DNA of 64,000 nt from Psychrobacter submarinus (GTDB lineage Bacteria > Pseudomonadota > Gammaproteobacteria > Pseudomonadales > Moraxellaceae), in assembly GCF_904846685.1 (NCBI RefSeq), contig NZ_CAJHBQ010000002.1, positions 496,001 through 560,000 on the forward strand. Direction: 5' to 3'. Shown piece after piece: positions 1 to 9,652 of the stretch. Below the pieces are notes generated by a model. It had not been told where the DNA came from. It made no database searches and worked only from the letters and a program-made list of their open reading frames with translations. Made by a program: the position numbers and the translations under genes. Every line of letters starts with the position of its first letter. Position 1 is the stretch's first letter.

Positions 1-1665
1 ACCGCTAAAGCCGAACAAGCTATCTATTCAGGCGCGGCTATTCAGCATCCGTTATGGGCCAAAAACGGCATGGTCGCAAGCCAAGAAGCACTGGCCTCAG
101 ATATAGGGCTACAAATTCTAAAAGACGGCGGCAATGCTGTTGATGCAGCGGTCGCGGTAGGTTTTGCTTTGGCCGTGACCCTGCCGCGAGCCGGTAATAT
201 TGGCGGCGGCGGTTTTATGATGATTTATGATGCCAAGCAAGATAAGACCATTGCCCTTGATTACCGCGAAAAAGCGCCTAGTCGTGCGACGCGCGATATG
301 TATTTGGATGCTAATGGCGAAGCAATCAGTGATTTGTCGCGTTATCACGGCTTAGCGGTTGGCGTGCCGGGTACCGTTGCCGGACTACTTAAAGCGCTTG
401 AGGATCACGGCACTATGACGCGCCAGCAAGTGATGGCACCTGCTATAGCGCTGGCAGCTGATGGTATTGACGTCACCGCAGGCTTGTCTGAATCTTTGGA
501 GGCTTTAAAAGAGCGGCTACAAAAGTGGCCAAGTACCAAAAAGATATTCTTCAAACCTGATGGCAGTACCTATCAGCCTGGTGAGCGTTTGCGTCAGCCA
601 GAGCTTGCGCGCTCGCTACAGCTTATTGCTGATAAAGGCGCAGATGGTTTTTATAAGGGAGATACTGCAAGCAAAATCGTGAAAGCGGTCAACGCGGCTG
701 GCGGTGCTATGAGCTTGCAGGACTTAGCAGATTATGAGGCCATTGTTCGCGAGCCTGTGACCGGCAACTACCGCGGCTATGAGATTGTCTCTATGCCGCC
801 GCCGTCCTCTGGTGGCATTCACATCGTACAGATATTAAATATCCTAGAAGGCTATCCGCTCAAGGACTATGGACAAAATAGCGCGCAAACGATTCATCTG
901 ATGAGCGAGGCGATGCAGTTGGCTTATGCCGATCGAGCGGAGTATTTAGGCGATTCTGACTTTGTCGATGTGCCGACTAGCGGACTGACCGCCCGTCCTT
1001 ACGCCAACAAACTACGCAGCCTAATCGATCCTAATAAGGCCACGCCAGCGGCTAGTATCAAAGCCAATAACCCACTGCCCTATGAGAGCGATCAAACCAC
1101 GCATTTTTCTATCGTTGATCAAGCCGGTAACGCAGTAGCCAATACCTATACGCTCAATTTCTCTTATGGCACCGGCCTTGTCGCCGAAGGTACAGGCATA
1201 CTGCTCAACAATGAGATGGATGATTTCTCTGCTAAGCCTGGCACCCCAAACGCCTATGGACTTATCGGCGGCGCGGCAAACGCCGTTGAAGCGGGCAAAC
1301 GTCCTTTATCTTCTATGAGCCCGACCTTAGTATTTAAAGACAGTAAGCCCTATATCGTCACTGGCAGTCCCGGTGGTAGCCGTATCATCACTACCGTTAC
1401 CCAAATCATCTCAAACGTTATCGACCACGATATGAATATCGCTGAGGCCACGCACGCGCCGCGTATCCATGATCAGTGGCTGCCTGATGAGATTCGTGTT
1501 GAGAAAGCTCTCAATATCGATACGGTAAAAAAGCTAGAATCTATGGGGCATAAAGTCAGCCCCAAAGACACTATGGGCTCGACGCAGTCTATTATGCTGA
1601 CACCTACTGGAATTTATGGTGCTTCTGATCCACGTATTGTCGATGCGGCGGTGGTTGGCTATTAG
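1..1665 (+). CDS. ggt: Gamma-glutamyltranspeptidase (5' end cut by window)
   Basis: Hydrolyses and transfers the gamma-glutamyl group of glutathione in the periplasm; the proenzyme cuts itself into two subunits. The reading frame is open from base 1, so the start and any signal peptide lie outside the window; 554 residues are visible. The autocleavage region is clear: the motif QTTHFS starts near base 1093, and its first Thr (codon at 1096) matches the nucleophilic N-terminal Thr of the small subunit. Further family motifs follow: LLNNEMDDFSAKPG, PLSSMSPT and the oxyanion-loop GSPGGSRI. The C-terminus (VVGY) is complete. No terminator is seen after it. The family call is very safe; periplasmic location is inferred from the family. 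Confidence 0.95.
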   Translation, partial: TAKAEQAIYSGAAIQHPLWAKNGMVASQEALASDIGLQILKDGGNAVDAAVAVGFALAVTLPRAGNIGGGGFMMIYDAKQDKTIALDYREKAPSRATRDMYLDANGEAISDLSRYHGLAVGVPGTVAGLLKALEDHGTMTRQQVMAPAIALAADGIDVTAGLSESLEALKERLQKWPSTKKIFFKPDGSTYQPGERLRQPELARSLQLIADKGADGFYKGDTASKIVKAVNAAGGAMSLQDLADYEAIVREPVTGNYRGYEIVSMPPPSSGGIHIVQILNILEGYPLKDYGQNSAQTIHLMSEAMQLAYADRAEYLGDSDFVDVPTSGLTARPYANKLRSLIDPNKATPAASIKANNPLPYESDQTTHFSIVDQAGNAVANTYTLNFSYGTGLVAEGTGILLNNEMDDFSAKPGTPNAYGLIGGAANAVEAGKRPLSSMSPTLVFKDSKPYIVTGSPGGSRIITTVTQIISNVIDHDMNIAEATHAPRIHDQWLPDEIRVEKALNIDTVKKLESMGHKVSPKDTMGSTQSIMLTPTGIYGASDPRIVDAAVVGY

Positions 1666-2199
1666 TGGTATCAAGCTATGAATGTGGCCTATAAAATAAA
1701 CGTAACGAGCCCTCTTTACTATGCAGGTATAGAAGGCAGGTATAGAAGGCAGGTATAGAAGGCTTTTGTCGTCGCTAATAAGCATAGAACACTCATACGT
1801 TTAGATGCGCTACTGGTATGAACTTTACTTATTTTCTATTTGCTTGCTGCTTGCTTCCTACCTGTCTTTGATGCTGCGCAAGCTTTATTGAAAATTAAAC
1901 CTCTCAGTCGTACGTTATCGTTTATAGTGTATTCACTATATGTTATCCATTTATCTTCTGAGCTTCTTACGCCATCAATAGCGTTTGAAAATGTAGCTGT
2001 CAGTATCAAAAAATGCTATCATTAACGGCTGACACAAAAGCTGTCGCTATTGTATGAATAGCGCTTGTTGCGAGGTAAGTTCCTGATAATAAGCACTATT
2101 TTTTATAAGAAACTCATTACAACGTGATGAACACAATAGCAAAATAGCACCTTTATCTGATCTCCAACTCGCTTTTCTCCTGGCTTTTAAGAGTACCCT
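1666..2199. other. Intergenic gap ggt-dnaE
   Basis: No convincing gene lies in these 534 bases; the open frames begin at TTG or run antisense into dnaE and lack ribosome sites. The gap holds a 13-bp tandem repeat (1724-1762) and a small inverted repeat, TATAGTG/CACTATA with a 4-base loop at 1923-1940, which could be an operator or short hairpin. The dnaE promoter is presumably here, but I cannot place it with confidence. Confidence 0.5.
1724..1762. repeat. 13-bp tandem repeat, three copies
   Basis: The unit CAGGTATAGAAGG occurs three times head to tail without mismatch, about 60 bases after the ggt stop codon. It is non-coding. Similar short arrays occur in several other gaps of this window. 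Confidence 0.9.
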
Positions 2200-5100
2200 A
2201 TGGCATTTGTACACCTTGGCATTCATAGCGAATATTCTATTACTGACTCTATCGTGCGTATCAAGCCACTTATTAAGGCGGCGGCGGCAGATAATCAGCA
2301 AGCACTAGCACTGACTGATTTATCCAACCTTTATGCGACAGTGAAGTTTTATCGCGGCTGTTTGAACGCTGGTATCAAGCCTATCATCGGCAGCGAAGTC
2401 ATCATGGACGATGAAGACACGAGACTGACGTTACTGGCTATGGATAATGAGGGCTATCAAAACATCACTCGTATCGTCTCGCTAGGCTTCACCGAGGGCC
2501 GCGCTGATCCTGCCAATCATGGCACCCCTATCGTCAAGCGTAGTGACATCCTTGCTCATGCCGCCGGCGTTATTGTCTTATTTACTGAAAAATCTGATGT
2601 CGGACAGGCGCTTATTGGCTCTATGCCAGAGCGCGCAGATGAGCTCCTTGTTGAATGGCAGGCCAAATTTGCCGATCGCTTATACTTTGCAATAAAACGT
2701 ACCAATCGCAGCGGTGAAGATGCGTTTATTCAAGCGGCTATTCATGCTGGCGCTAAGCATCGTATAGCACTAGTGGCTCACAATGACGTGCGTTTTTTAC
2801 AGCAAGAGGATTTCGATGCTCATGAAGCCCGTGTGTGTATTGCCGGCTCTTACGTGTTAGCAGATGCCAATCGTCCGCGGAATTATTCTGATGAGCAGTA
2901 CTTAAAAACTCAAGCACAAATGCAGCAGCTGTTCGCTGATATTCCGCAAGTTATCGATAATACCATCCGCCTAGCCACCCGCTGTAATGTGACACTGACG
3001 CTAGGCATCAACGTGTTGCCTGATTTTCCTGTGCCTGAGGGCGAGACCATAGAGTCGTTTTTTCGAGCCGAATCGCAGCGCGGTCTTGAGCACCGACTGG
3101 ACAAGCTGTTTCCTGTGGCTGAGCGCGACGAGAGCTGGAGCGACTTTCGTAAGCAGTACGATGAGCGTTTAGAGTATGAGCTAGAGATTATCTTATCGAT
3201 GGGCTTTCCTGGTTACTTCTTAATCGTTATGGACTTTATCCGCTGGGCAAAAGCCAACGGCGTGCCTGTCGGTCCGGGGCGTGGCTCTGGCGCTGGCTCC
3301 TTAGTGGCCTATGCACTGAACATTACTGACCTTGATCCCATCCATTATGACTTGCTCTTTGAGCGTTTTTTGAACCCTGAACGGGTATCGATGCCCGATT
3401 TCGATATTGACTTTTGTATCGAAGGTCGCGACCGCGTCATCGATTATGTGGCGCAAACTTACGGCCGTGAAGCGGTCTCACAAATCATCACCTTCGGTAC
3501 TATGGCGGCAAAAGCGGTGGTGCGTGATGTGGCGCGGGTACAAAGCAAGTCATACTTTTTGGCCAATAAAATCTCTAAATTGATTCCTAAAACGCCTGGC
3601 ATCACTCTCAGCCAAGCGCTAGAGCAAGAGCCGCAGCTCAAAGACTTAATCTCCAATCCAGACAATATGGACTATGAAGATGCCATCGAGATTTGGGAGA
3701 TGGCGGTCAAATTAGAGGGCGTGTGCCGTAACGTCGGTAAGCATGCCGGCGGCGTACTGATCGCGCCGCATAGGATCACTGATTTTAGCGCTATTTATTG
3801 TGATGACGAAGGTCACCGTGTTAGTCAGTTTGACAAAGACGATGTCGAAGATGTCGGACTAGTGAAGTTTGACTTTTTGGGACTACGTAACTTAACTGTC
3901 ATCGATGCGGCAGTGAAAAACATCAATGAGCGCCGCGCTCGTGAAGGTAAAGAGGCTTTAGTATTAGAAGATTTGCCACTAGATGACAGCAAAGCCTATA
4001 AACTACTTCAAGATGCCAAAACCACCGCCGTGTTTCAGTTAGAGAGCATGGGTATGAAAAAGTACCTAGCCAAGCTGCAACCAACGAACATCGAAGATGT
4101 CATCGCGATGTGCGCCCTCTACCGTCCCGGCCCTCTCGATGCCGGCATGGTAGAGATGTACATTGACCGTAAGCATGGCCGCGAAGAAGTCATCTACGAT
4201 CATCCCAATCTTGAACCGATACTGCAAAACACCAACGGCGTTATTGTCTATCAAGAGCAAGTAATGCAGATCTCGCAGGTCATGGCCGGTTACAGTCTCG
4301 GCGGTGCGGATATGCTGCGCCGAGCTATGGGTAAAAAGAAACCCGAAGAGATGGCCAAACAGCGCGATATCTTTGTCACTGGTGCCACCGATCAAGGTAT
4401 CGATGAGGTCACCTCAGGCGGTGTATTTGATTTGATGGAGAAGTTCGCCGGTTATGGTTTTAACCGCTCGCATTCTGCTGCTTATGGGGTGCTCGCTTAT
4501 CAGACCGCTTATCTTAAGCAGTACTACCCTGCCGAATTTATGGCTGCGGTACTGACATCCGATATGAACAACACCGACAACGTGGTGTTCTTTATCAATG
4601 ACTGCCGTGAAAACTTTGGATTGACTGTAGACAATCCATCGGTAAACCGCAGTGAATGGCACTTTGTCGCTGACACCCCGACCAATATTATCTACGGCCT
4701 AGGCGCAATCAAAGGCGTCGGAGAAGGCGCGGTTGAATCTATTGTTGAAGCGCGTCGCCTTGATGGACCTTTTACCGACTTATACGACTTTTGTCGCCGT
4801 GTCGATATTAAAAAGGTCAATAAACGCACGCTTGAAGCTTTGGTCAGTGCCGGCTGCTTTGATGACTTTGCTGCTACGCTACGGCCTGACTTGCCAAGCG
4901 ATGCCGCTTATGAGATACGCGGCGCATTGATGAGTCAATTGCCAAGCGCGGTGCAAGCCGCTGAACAAGACCGCAAAAATGGCGAGCTTGGCATGATGGA
5001 TCTGTTCGGTGAGATGGACAGCGTGGTTGCTGCGCCGCCGCTGAAAATGACGCCCGAGCTAATTTGGGGCGATAAGCACCGCCTAAAAGCTGAGAAGAAT

Positions 5101-5886
5101 ACTTTAGGCCTGTATCTCACCGGTCACCCGATTAATGAGTATTTAGATGAGCTCAAACGCTATACTTCAGGGACGCGGCTCAACAAACTCACTGACACCG
5201 GCTATAACGGTAGCTGTTATTTCGCGGGTCTGATTATCGACATGGCAAACTTTGGTAATCGCCATGTCATTACCTTAGATGATGGCACCTCACGGCTTGA
5301 GGTCAGCTGCTATGCTGAGCGTTTTAATCGCGTCAAAGAGCAGTTAAAAGTCGATGAGGTGGTCATCATTAAAGGCAGTATCCGTGAGCGTGATGGACGC
5401 CTATTTGCTCGCCTTGATAATGCGTTGACGATGGTCGATGCGCGTCTGCGCTGGCTTAAAAAGATCAGTATCAAAGTGCACCATGAAGATCTTAATCTGC
5501 TTGCTCGCTTGCAGCCTTTATTAAAATCAGCACAAGCTGACATCATTCCAGCGCCAAGACTATCCCACTATGGCGAGGATGATGAGCTAGAAGGCGGCGC
5601 TCAAGACTATTACGATAGCGCTATGGGTGCAAGCTTATATGACGAGGACGGCAATGACCTTATGGCCTTAGATACAAATGCTGCTAATACTGCTGAAGAT
5701 AATTTTACTTCTAATGATGGCGTCATAAATGACAACTGTACGCCGCTTGGCCTCAGCGTCTACGCCGATTATGGCATCGCCAATGTCGGCTTATCAGAGC
5801 ATTGGCGCGTCTATCCTAATGATGATAATCTACAACAGTTGAAAACAATGATCAGTGATGACAACCTACATTTTCATTATAACTAA
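2200..5886 (+). CDS. dnaE: DNA polymerase III alpha subunit
   Basis: Catalytic subunit of the replicative DNA polymerase holoenzyme in the cytoplasm. At 1228 residues it is somewhat longer than the E. coli protein (1160). The N-terminal PHP domain starts at once (FVHLGIHSEYS). The palm has catalytic aspartates in PDFDIDFC (residues 399-406) and a third in VKFDFLG (Asp558). A fingers motif GPGRGSGAGS, a helix-hairpin-helix region (GLGAIKGVGEGAV) and an OB-fold follow. MDLF at about 933-936 sits where the beta-clamp-binding motif is expected. The extra length lies mostly in an acidic, low-complexity stretch near residues 1120-1190, before a conserved-looking C-terminal end. The start ATG is backed by PHP homology; the Shine-Dalgarno is weak. 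Confidence 0.97.
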   Translation: MAFVHLGIHSEYSITDSIVRIKPLIKAAAADNQQALALTDLSNLYATVKFYRGCLNAGIKPIIGSEVIMDDEDTRLTLLAMDNEGYQNITRIVSLGFTEGRADPANHGTPIVKRSDILAHAAGVIVLFTEKSDVGQALIGSMPERADELLVEWQAKFADRLYFAIKRTNRSGEDAFIQAAIHAGAKHRIALVAHNDVRFLQQEDFDAHEARVCIAGSYVLADANRPRNYSDEQYLKTQAQMQQLFADIPQVIDNTIRLATRCNVTLTLGINVLPDFPVPEGETIESFFRAESQRGLEHRLDKLFPVAERDESWSDFRKQYDERLEYELEIILSMGFPGYFLIVMDFIRWAKANGVPVGPGRGSGAGSLVAYALNITDLDPIHYDLLFERFLNPERVSMPDFDIDFCIEGRDRVIDYVAQTYGREAVSQIITFGTMAAKAVVRDVARVQSKSYFLANKISKLIPKTPGITLSQALEQEPQLKDLISNPDNMDYEDAIEIWEMAVKLEGVCRNVGKHAGGVLIAPHRITDFSAIYCDDEGHRVSQFDKDDVEDVGLVKFDFLGLRNLTVIDAAVKNINERRAREGKEALVLEDLPLDDSKAYKLLQDAKTTAVFQLESMGMKKYLAKLQPTNIEDVIAMCALYRPGPLDAGMVEMYIDRKHGREEVIYDHPNLEPILQNTNGVIVYQEQVMQISQVMAGYSLGGADMLRRAMGKKKPEEMAKQRDIFVTGATDQGIDEVTSGGVFDLMEKFAGYGFNRSHSAAYGVLAYQTAYLKQYYPAEFMAAVLTSDMNNTDNVVFFINDCRENFGLTVDNPSVNRSEWHFVADTPTNIIYGLGAIKGVGEGAVESIVEARRLDGPFTDLYDFCRRVDIKKVNKRTLEALVSAGCFDDFAATLRPDLPSDAAYEIRGALMSQLPSAVQAAEQDRKNGELGMMDLFGEMDSVVAAPPLKMTPELIWGDKHRLKAEKNTLGLYLTGHPINEYLDELKRYTSGTRLNKLTDTGYNGSCYFAGLIIDMANFGNRHVITLDDGTSRLEVSCYAERFNRVKEQLKVDEVVIIKGSIRERDGRLFARLDNALTMVDARLRWLKKISIKVHHEDLNLLARLQPLLKSAQADIIPAPRLSHYGEDDELEGGAQDYYDSAMGASLYDEDGNDLMALDTNAANTAEDNFTSNDGVINDNCTPLGLSVYADYGIANVGLSEHWRVYPNDDNLQQLKTMISDDNLHFHYN

Positions 5887-5969
5887 AACCTATACCACTG
5901 ATGGCAGTATAAGTCGTTAGTAAACTTAACTTAGTCCACTTTTTCTTACCCTTATTGGACCTTTTTATC

Positions 5970-6368
5970 ATGATGGATGCTGAGTACAAAAACATTAACA
6001 CGATTGGCGATAGCTACCACGATGGCGCTCACGCCATCATTGATGATGCCCAGTTCGAAGAGATGCGCGACTTACTAGAAGAAGACTTTGCCGATTTAGT
6101 ACAGACCTTTATCGACGATAATAAACAGCGAATTGTACTGATGCAAGCGGCGCAAACCAATAACGATAATGCCAATGGCTTTGAATTTGCTCACGCCTTA
6201 AAGGGGGCTAGTGCTACTTTAGGCGCTATGCAATTAGTAGCGCTCAGCGAGCAGCTAGAGAGTGCTTGTCGTAGGCAGCAGATAAGCCACCAAAGTGAGC
6301 TAATTACGCGCTTGTCAGCTGCACTTTTGGACGTCGAACAAGAGATCAACCAACGTTTAGGGTTATAG
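5970..6368 (+). CDS. Orphan histidine phosphotransfer (Hpt) protein
   Basis: Small cytoplasmic phosphorelay carrier of 132 residues. The Hpt core is recognisable from AHALKGASATLGA, in which His75 is the expected phospho-acceptor; the surrounding sequence reads as a helical bundle with acidic helices (EEDFADLVQTFIDDNK). I chose the ATG at 5970 over an upstream TTG at 5955. The gene lies 83 bases after dnaE and only 2 bases before trmJ, so it is probably co-transcribed with trmJ. No histidine kinase or response regulator is nearby, so its partners must be encoded elsewhere. Family call is good; pathway unknown. Confidence 0.85.
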   Translation: MMDAEYKNINTIGDSYHDGAHAIIDDAQFEEMRDLLEEDFADLVQTFIDDNKQRIVLMQAAQTNNDNANGFEFAHALKGASATLGAMQLVALSEQLESACRRQQISHQSELITRLSAALLDVEQEINQRLGL

Positions 6369-6370
6369 AT

Positions 6371-7264
6371 ATGACATCTACCTCTTCCGCACCCAGCGCC
6401 CTAAAAGTTAGCGATTATTTATCCTGCCTGCAAGTTGTGATGGTCAATACCACCCTACCTGCCAATATCGGTTCAGCAGCGCGAGCTATGCATACTATGG
6501 GTTTGTCTCATCTGACGGTCGTCGACCCTAAGCTGCCGATAGATGAAACTAGTGTCTCGCACGCAGCGGGTGGTAGTGAGATATTAGCAGCTGCTAAAAT
6601 CGCACCGACTCTAGAAGAAGCAATTGGTGATTGTCAGCTAGTGTTCGCCGCCAGTAGTCGTAGTCGTCATCTGCCGCGCCCCGTGGTGACTCCGACGCAG
6701 GCGGCTAAGATTATGTTGGACTTTATAGATACGCAGACTGATATTAGCGATCAGTCCGAACTCTCAGCAGCGAGCCGCCCTAAGATTGCTATCCTCTTTG
6801 GCCGTGAAGACCGAGGCCTCACCAATGAAGAGCTGGCCTTTGCCGACTATCATATCCAAATCGACGCCAACCCTGATTATCCAGTGCTCAATGTCGCCTC
6901 AGCCGTGCAAGTCATCGCAAGCTTTATTTTCGCGTATGCGCAAACTCATAAAGCGGGTGCGAATCCTGAGCTCATTGATGAGAGCAAAACAACCACTAGT
7001 AGTCATGACGAGGACCAAACTGCTTCACCCCTAGTCAACACTTATATCCGCCAACAGTGGGATGAGCCCGCTATTACTCAGCAACAACTGCAAAGTCTCA
7101 CGCAGCGCAGCACTGAGCTGATGGTAGCGCTCAATCTTGCTAATAGCGAGCACCTAAGATCCCTGCCAGCACGCTTATCGCGCCTAGGCTCACGTCTTCA
7201 GCTTGATCAAAAGGAATATCAGCTGCTAAGTGCTTTAATAGCTAAACTATCCAAGGATCGCTAA
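6371..7264 (+). CDS. trmJ: tRNA (cytidine/uridine-2'-O-)-methyltransferase TrmJ
   Basis: Uses S-adenosylmethionine to methylate the 2'-OH of tRNA position 32. The SPOUT (SpoU) fold is evident: VVMVNTTLPANIGSAARA at the N-terminus (motif 1 with the catalytic Arg), ILFGREDRGLTNEEL near residues 141-155 (motif 2) and YPVLNVASAVQ near 170-180 (motif 3), which form the knotted cofactor site. The C-terminal helical extension (HLRSLPARLSRLGSRL) is typical of TrmJ rather than TrmL. Its 297 residues slightly exceed the usual 240-260 because of a variable linker around 200-225. It begins 2 bases after the Hpt gene. Assignment to TrmJ over other SpoU members rests on this layout. Confidence 0.9.
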   Translation: MTSTSSAPSALKVSDYLSCLQVVMVNTTLPANIGSAARAMHTMGLSHLTVVDPKLPIDETSVSHAAGGSEILAAAKIAPTLEEAIGDCQLVFAASSRSRHLPRPVVTPTQAAKIMLDFIDTQTDISDQSELSAASRPKIAILFGREDRGLTNEELAFADYHIQIDANPDYPVLNVASAVQVIASFIFAYAQTHKAGANPELIDESKTTTSSHDEDQTASPLVNTYIRQQWDEPAITQQQLQSLTQRSTELMVALNLANSEHLRSLPARLSRLGSRLQLDQKEYQLLSALIAKLSKDR

Positions 7265-7330
7265 ACTCATAAACACCTAACGCTGTTATATCTTAAAGCG
7301 CTATGCACTAAAAACTAAAAGGAGTTCATT

Positions 7331-7774
7331 ATGAATTGGACAGTATACTTATCAGGCGAGATCCACACAGACTGGCGCGAGCAAATCATGCAAGGCGCAA
7401 AAAATCATGGCCTTAATATTAAGTTCACCTCAGCCGTGACTGACCACGACGCTAGCGATGCTGCAGGTGATCTATTGGGTGAGAACGACAAACAGTTTTG
7501 GCGCGATCATCAGTCATCTAAGGTCAACTCCATCCGCACTAAGACCTTAATCCAGAACTGTGATATTGCCATTATTCGTTTTGGTGATAAATACAAGCAG
7601 TGGAACGCAGCCTTTGATGCCGGCTTCTGCGCCGCCTTAGATAAGCCCTACATCACTCTACATAATGACGATATTATTCATCCGTTAAAAGAAGTCGACG
7701 CGGCCGCTATGGCATGGGCGCAAACCCCTGAACAAATCGTCGAGATTCTTAAATATATTACTAGTAATACTTAA
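7331..7774 (+). CDS. ytoQ: YtoQ family protein
   Basis: Small cytoplasmic protein of 147 residues, recognisable as the YtoQ family from its opening MNWTVYLSGEIHTDWR, the segment FTSAVTDHDASD and the end PYITLHNDDIIHPLKEVD. The fold resembles nucleoside 2-deoxyribosyltransferases, but no activity is established for the family and I assign none. The start is secure: AAGGAG lies a few bases upstream of the ATG at 7331. It appears to be a single-gene unit, followed by a large inverted repeat that may end transcription. Confidence 0.85.
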   Translation: MNWTVYLSGEIHTDWREQIMQGAKNHGLNIKFTSAVTDHDASDAAGDLLGENDKQFWRDHQSSKVNSIRTKTLIQNCDIAIIRFGDKYKQWNAAFDAGFCAALDKPYITLHNDDIIHPLKEVDAAAMAWAQTPEQIVEILKYITSNT

Positions 7775-7798
7775 GCAGTCGCCATTTAAAATAAAACT

Positions 7799-7873
7799 AA
7801 GCAGAATGTTACGATGAGCTGTATGGCTAGGTTGTGCGCCTGTCAGCATAACGACACTATACATTCTGCTTTT
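7799..7873 (+). terminator. Compound inverted repeat after ytoQ
   Basis: AAGCAGAATGT (7799-7809) and its exact complement ACATTCTGCTT (7861-7871) enclose 51 bases and are followed by TT. Inside, GTTGTGC (7831-7837) can pair with GCATAAC (7846-7852), with one G-U pair. This could be a long terminator or a structured RNA. No other role is visible. Confidence 0.5.
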
Positions 7874-8014
7874 AGTAAATAAATCTACATTATCTATGAA
7901 TCTGTTATTATTTATGGCTTATAGCTATATTTTGTCAGGCAAAGCTGCTATAACTAAAATGATAAACAAGCAGTTTCATTCAGTATGTCATCAAAGAATA
8001 TGATAGGACGCGTT

Positions 8015-8950
8015 ATGCCATCGCCATCTACCCTACTTAAATCGCTCAAGACGTTCAAAAAAGATCTTAAAGAAGACATTGATGCGGTCTTTAAGCGTGA
8101 CCCTGCCGCCCGCAATAGCTTAGAAGTTATTCTGACTTATCCCGGTATTCATGCCTTGATACTACACCGCGGTGCCCACTACTTATGGAATCATGAGCAA
8201 AAGCTCGCTGCGCGCGTGATCTCTTACGGCTCACGTATCGTGACCGGTATTGAGATACATCCTGCCGCGCGGATTGGGAAACGTTTTTTTATCGATCATG
8301 GCGTCGGCGTGGTGATTGGCGAGACCGCTGAGATTGGCGATGACGTCACCTTATATCACGGTGTCACTTTAGGCGGGGTCTCACAAAATAATGGTAAACG
8401 TCATCCTACGCTAGAAGATGGCGTCACCGTTGGTGCGGGCGCAAAAGTTTTAGGCCCATTCGCGGTCGGCAAAAATGCCAAAATTGGCTCGAATGCGGTA
8501 GTGGTCAAGCCGGTACCTGCTAACGCCACTATGGTCGGTAGTGCCGCGCGTATGATCTCTGAGTACCACGATGAAAAAGGCAACCCTATCGTTGCAAAAA
8601 TCAATGACTCTAAGCAACAAGAAAAAGCGGCCAAAGGCACTATCACTGATAAGGAGGAGCCTAAGAAAACCGAACAAGCCGGAGACGATAAGCCTTCTAC
8701 AACATCAGCACGTGATACAACTTTCCAAGCTTATGGTATCGATCCTTATTCACAAGACCCTGTTGCTGAAGCTTTTGCCAAAATGCTTGAGCATATTCAG
8801 CAGTCTGAAACGCGCTTAGACCAGATGCAGCAAGCTATGTGCAAGCTCGATCCTGAGTTTTGTCAAAAACAGTACGATAAGCTGTGTTTAGAAGATATCG
8901 ATGTCATTGGCCAAAGTGATCTGGATAAAGCGGATACAGCTGAAAAATAG
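8015..8950 (+). CDS. cysE: Serine O-acetyltransferase with C-terminal extension
   Basis: Makes O-acetylserine from serine and acetyl-CoA, the first step of cysteine synthesis. The core is the short (EpsC-type) enzyme: an N-terminal helical part ([18 protein letters not shown]) and a left-handed beta-helix of hexapeptide repeats with [18 protein letters not shown] and LYHGVTLGG, whose His95 and His115 lie at the active site. The core ends near residue 185. About 125 more residues follow, first a Lys/Glu/Thr-rich linker, then a segment with Cys ([19 protein letters not shown]). The ATG at 8015 has AGGA six bases upstream; ATGs at 7985 and 8000 are possible but have no such site. A terminator follows. 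Confidence 0.9.
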   Translation: MPSPSTLLKSLKTFKKDLKEDIDAVFKRDPAARNSLEVILTYPGIHALILHRGAHYLWNHEQKLAARVISYGSRIVTGIEIHPAARIGKRFFIDHGVGVVIGETAEIGDDVTLYHGVTLGGVSQNNGKRHPTLEDGVTVGAGAKVLGPFAVGKNAKIGSNAVVVKPVPANATMVGSAARMISEYHDEKGNPIVAKINDSKQQEKAAKGTITDKEEPKKTEQAGDDKPSTTSARDTTFQAYGIDPYSQDPVAEAFAKMLEHIQQSETRLDQMQQAMCKLDPEFCQKQYDKLCLEDIDVIGQSDLDKADTAEK

Positions 8951-8967
8951 TCATCGATATAATTAGT

Positions 8968-9007
8968 AAAGTGAGGCGTGATGTCTAAACCACTTCTCAC
9001 TTTTATT
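8968..9007 (+). terminator. Intrinsic terminator after cysE
   Basis: AAAGTGAG pairs with CTCACTTT; an inner GTG/CAC pair extends the stem across a small internal loop, and a T-rich run (TTTTATT) follows. It starts 18 bases after the cysE stop codon. Confidence 0.7.
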
Positions 9008-9085
9008 CACTCTTGAAATAATATTGCATTTTATATCGTGCATAAAGAATGACTCCTTTATAGAACACTACCTGTATTTAAACCT

Positions 9086-9649
9086 TTAAAATGATGAATT
9101 CGGTTGTGTTAAAAACTCTAGCTCTTTTTTGAGCGCTTTTATCCCAGTCATCTCATGGTTTGCAAAAGGAAAGCGCTCCGCTATAATAATCCATTTATCC
9201 TTACTACTGCTTAGGCTATTTTGTTGATCTTCTAGCTTAACCATCAAAATATCGATATCCATACTCACTTTGGTAACTGCTACTTGCTGACCGGAGCCTT
9301 GTGACTTCTGTGCACGCGCCCTACCACACTCGTCTTCTAAGTTTTTACAAAACGTCTGTAGCTGCCCTAAAGTCATATCTTTGTGCAAAGCTAAATAAAC
9401 GCTTTGATTGATATAATCAGGTTTTGGCTGCTCTTTGCTAGCGGTAATATCAGGATTTTTAATGGCACAAGATAGCTCAATTTCGCCAAGCTTAGCTAGA
9501 GTTGTCCGGACATTCGCCAAGTGATGATTCGCTTGATAGTTACTGCCTAAAGCTAACCATACTGCACTCACTGGCAGTGCTTGCAGTTTACCAAAACTAA
9601 TCTTTGGTAAATGCTCTAGCGGCAAACCCACTAAATTATTATTGCTCAT
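9086..9649 (-). CDS. folK: Dihydropterin pyrophosphokinase (HPPK)
   Basis: Transfers pyrophosphate from ATP to 6-hydroxymethyl-dihydropterin in folate synthesis. The protein has 187 residues. The HPPK opening AVWLALGSNYQANHH and the magnesium-binding segment MDIDILMV are visible, but the usual RPxDLDIL signature is altered (VSMDIDILM) and the C-terminal third is divergent. Its position 3 bases after folB supports the call, since folB-folK pairs are common. A truly inactive paralogue cannot be excluded from sequence alone. Confidence 0.8.
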   Translation of the reverse strand: MSNNNLVGLPLEHLPKISFGKLQALPVSAVWLALGSNYQANHHLANVRTTLAKLGEIELSCAIKNPDITASKEQPKPDYINQSVYLALHKDMTLGQLQTFCKNLEDECGRARAQKSQGSGQQVAVTKVSMDIDILMVKLEDQQNSLSSSKDKWIIIAERFPFANHEMTGIKALKKELEFLTQPNSSF

Positions 9650-9652
9650 TGT

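Noticed and set aside
1840..2025. 61-residue open frame in the ggt-dnaE gap
   Set aside because: TTG start without a ribosome site, and it covers a small inverted repeat; probably chance.
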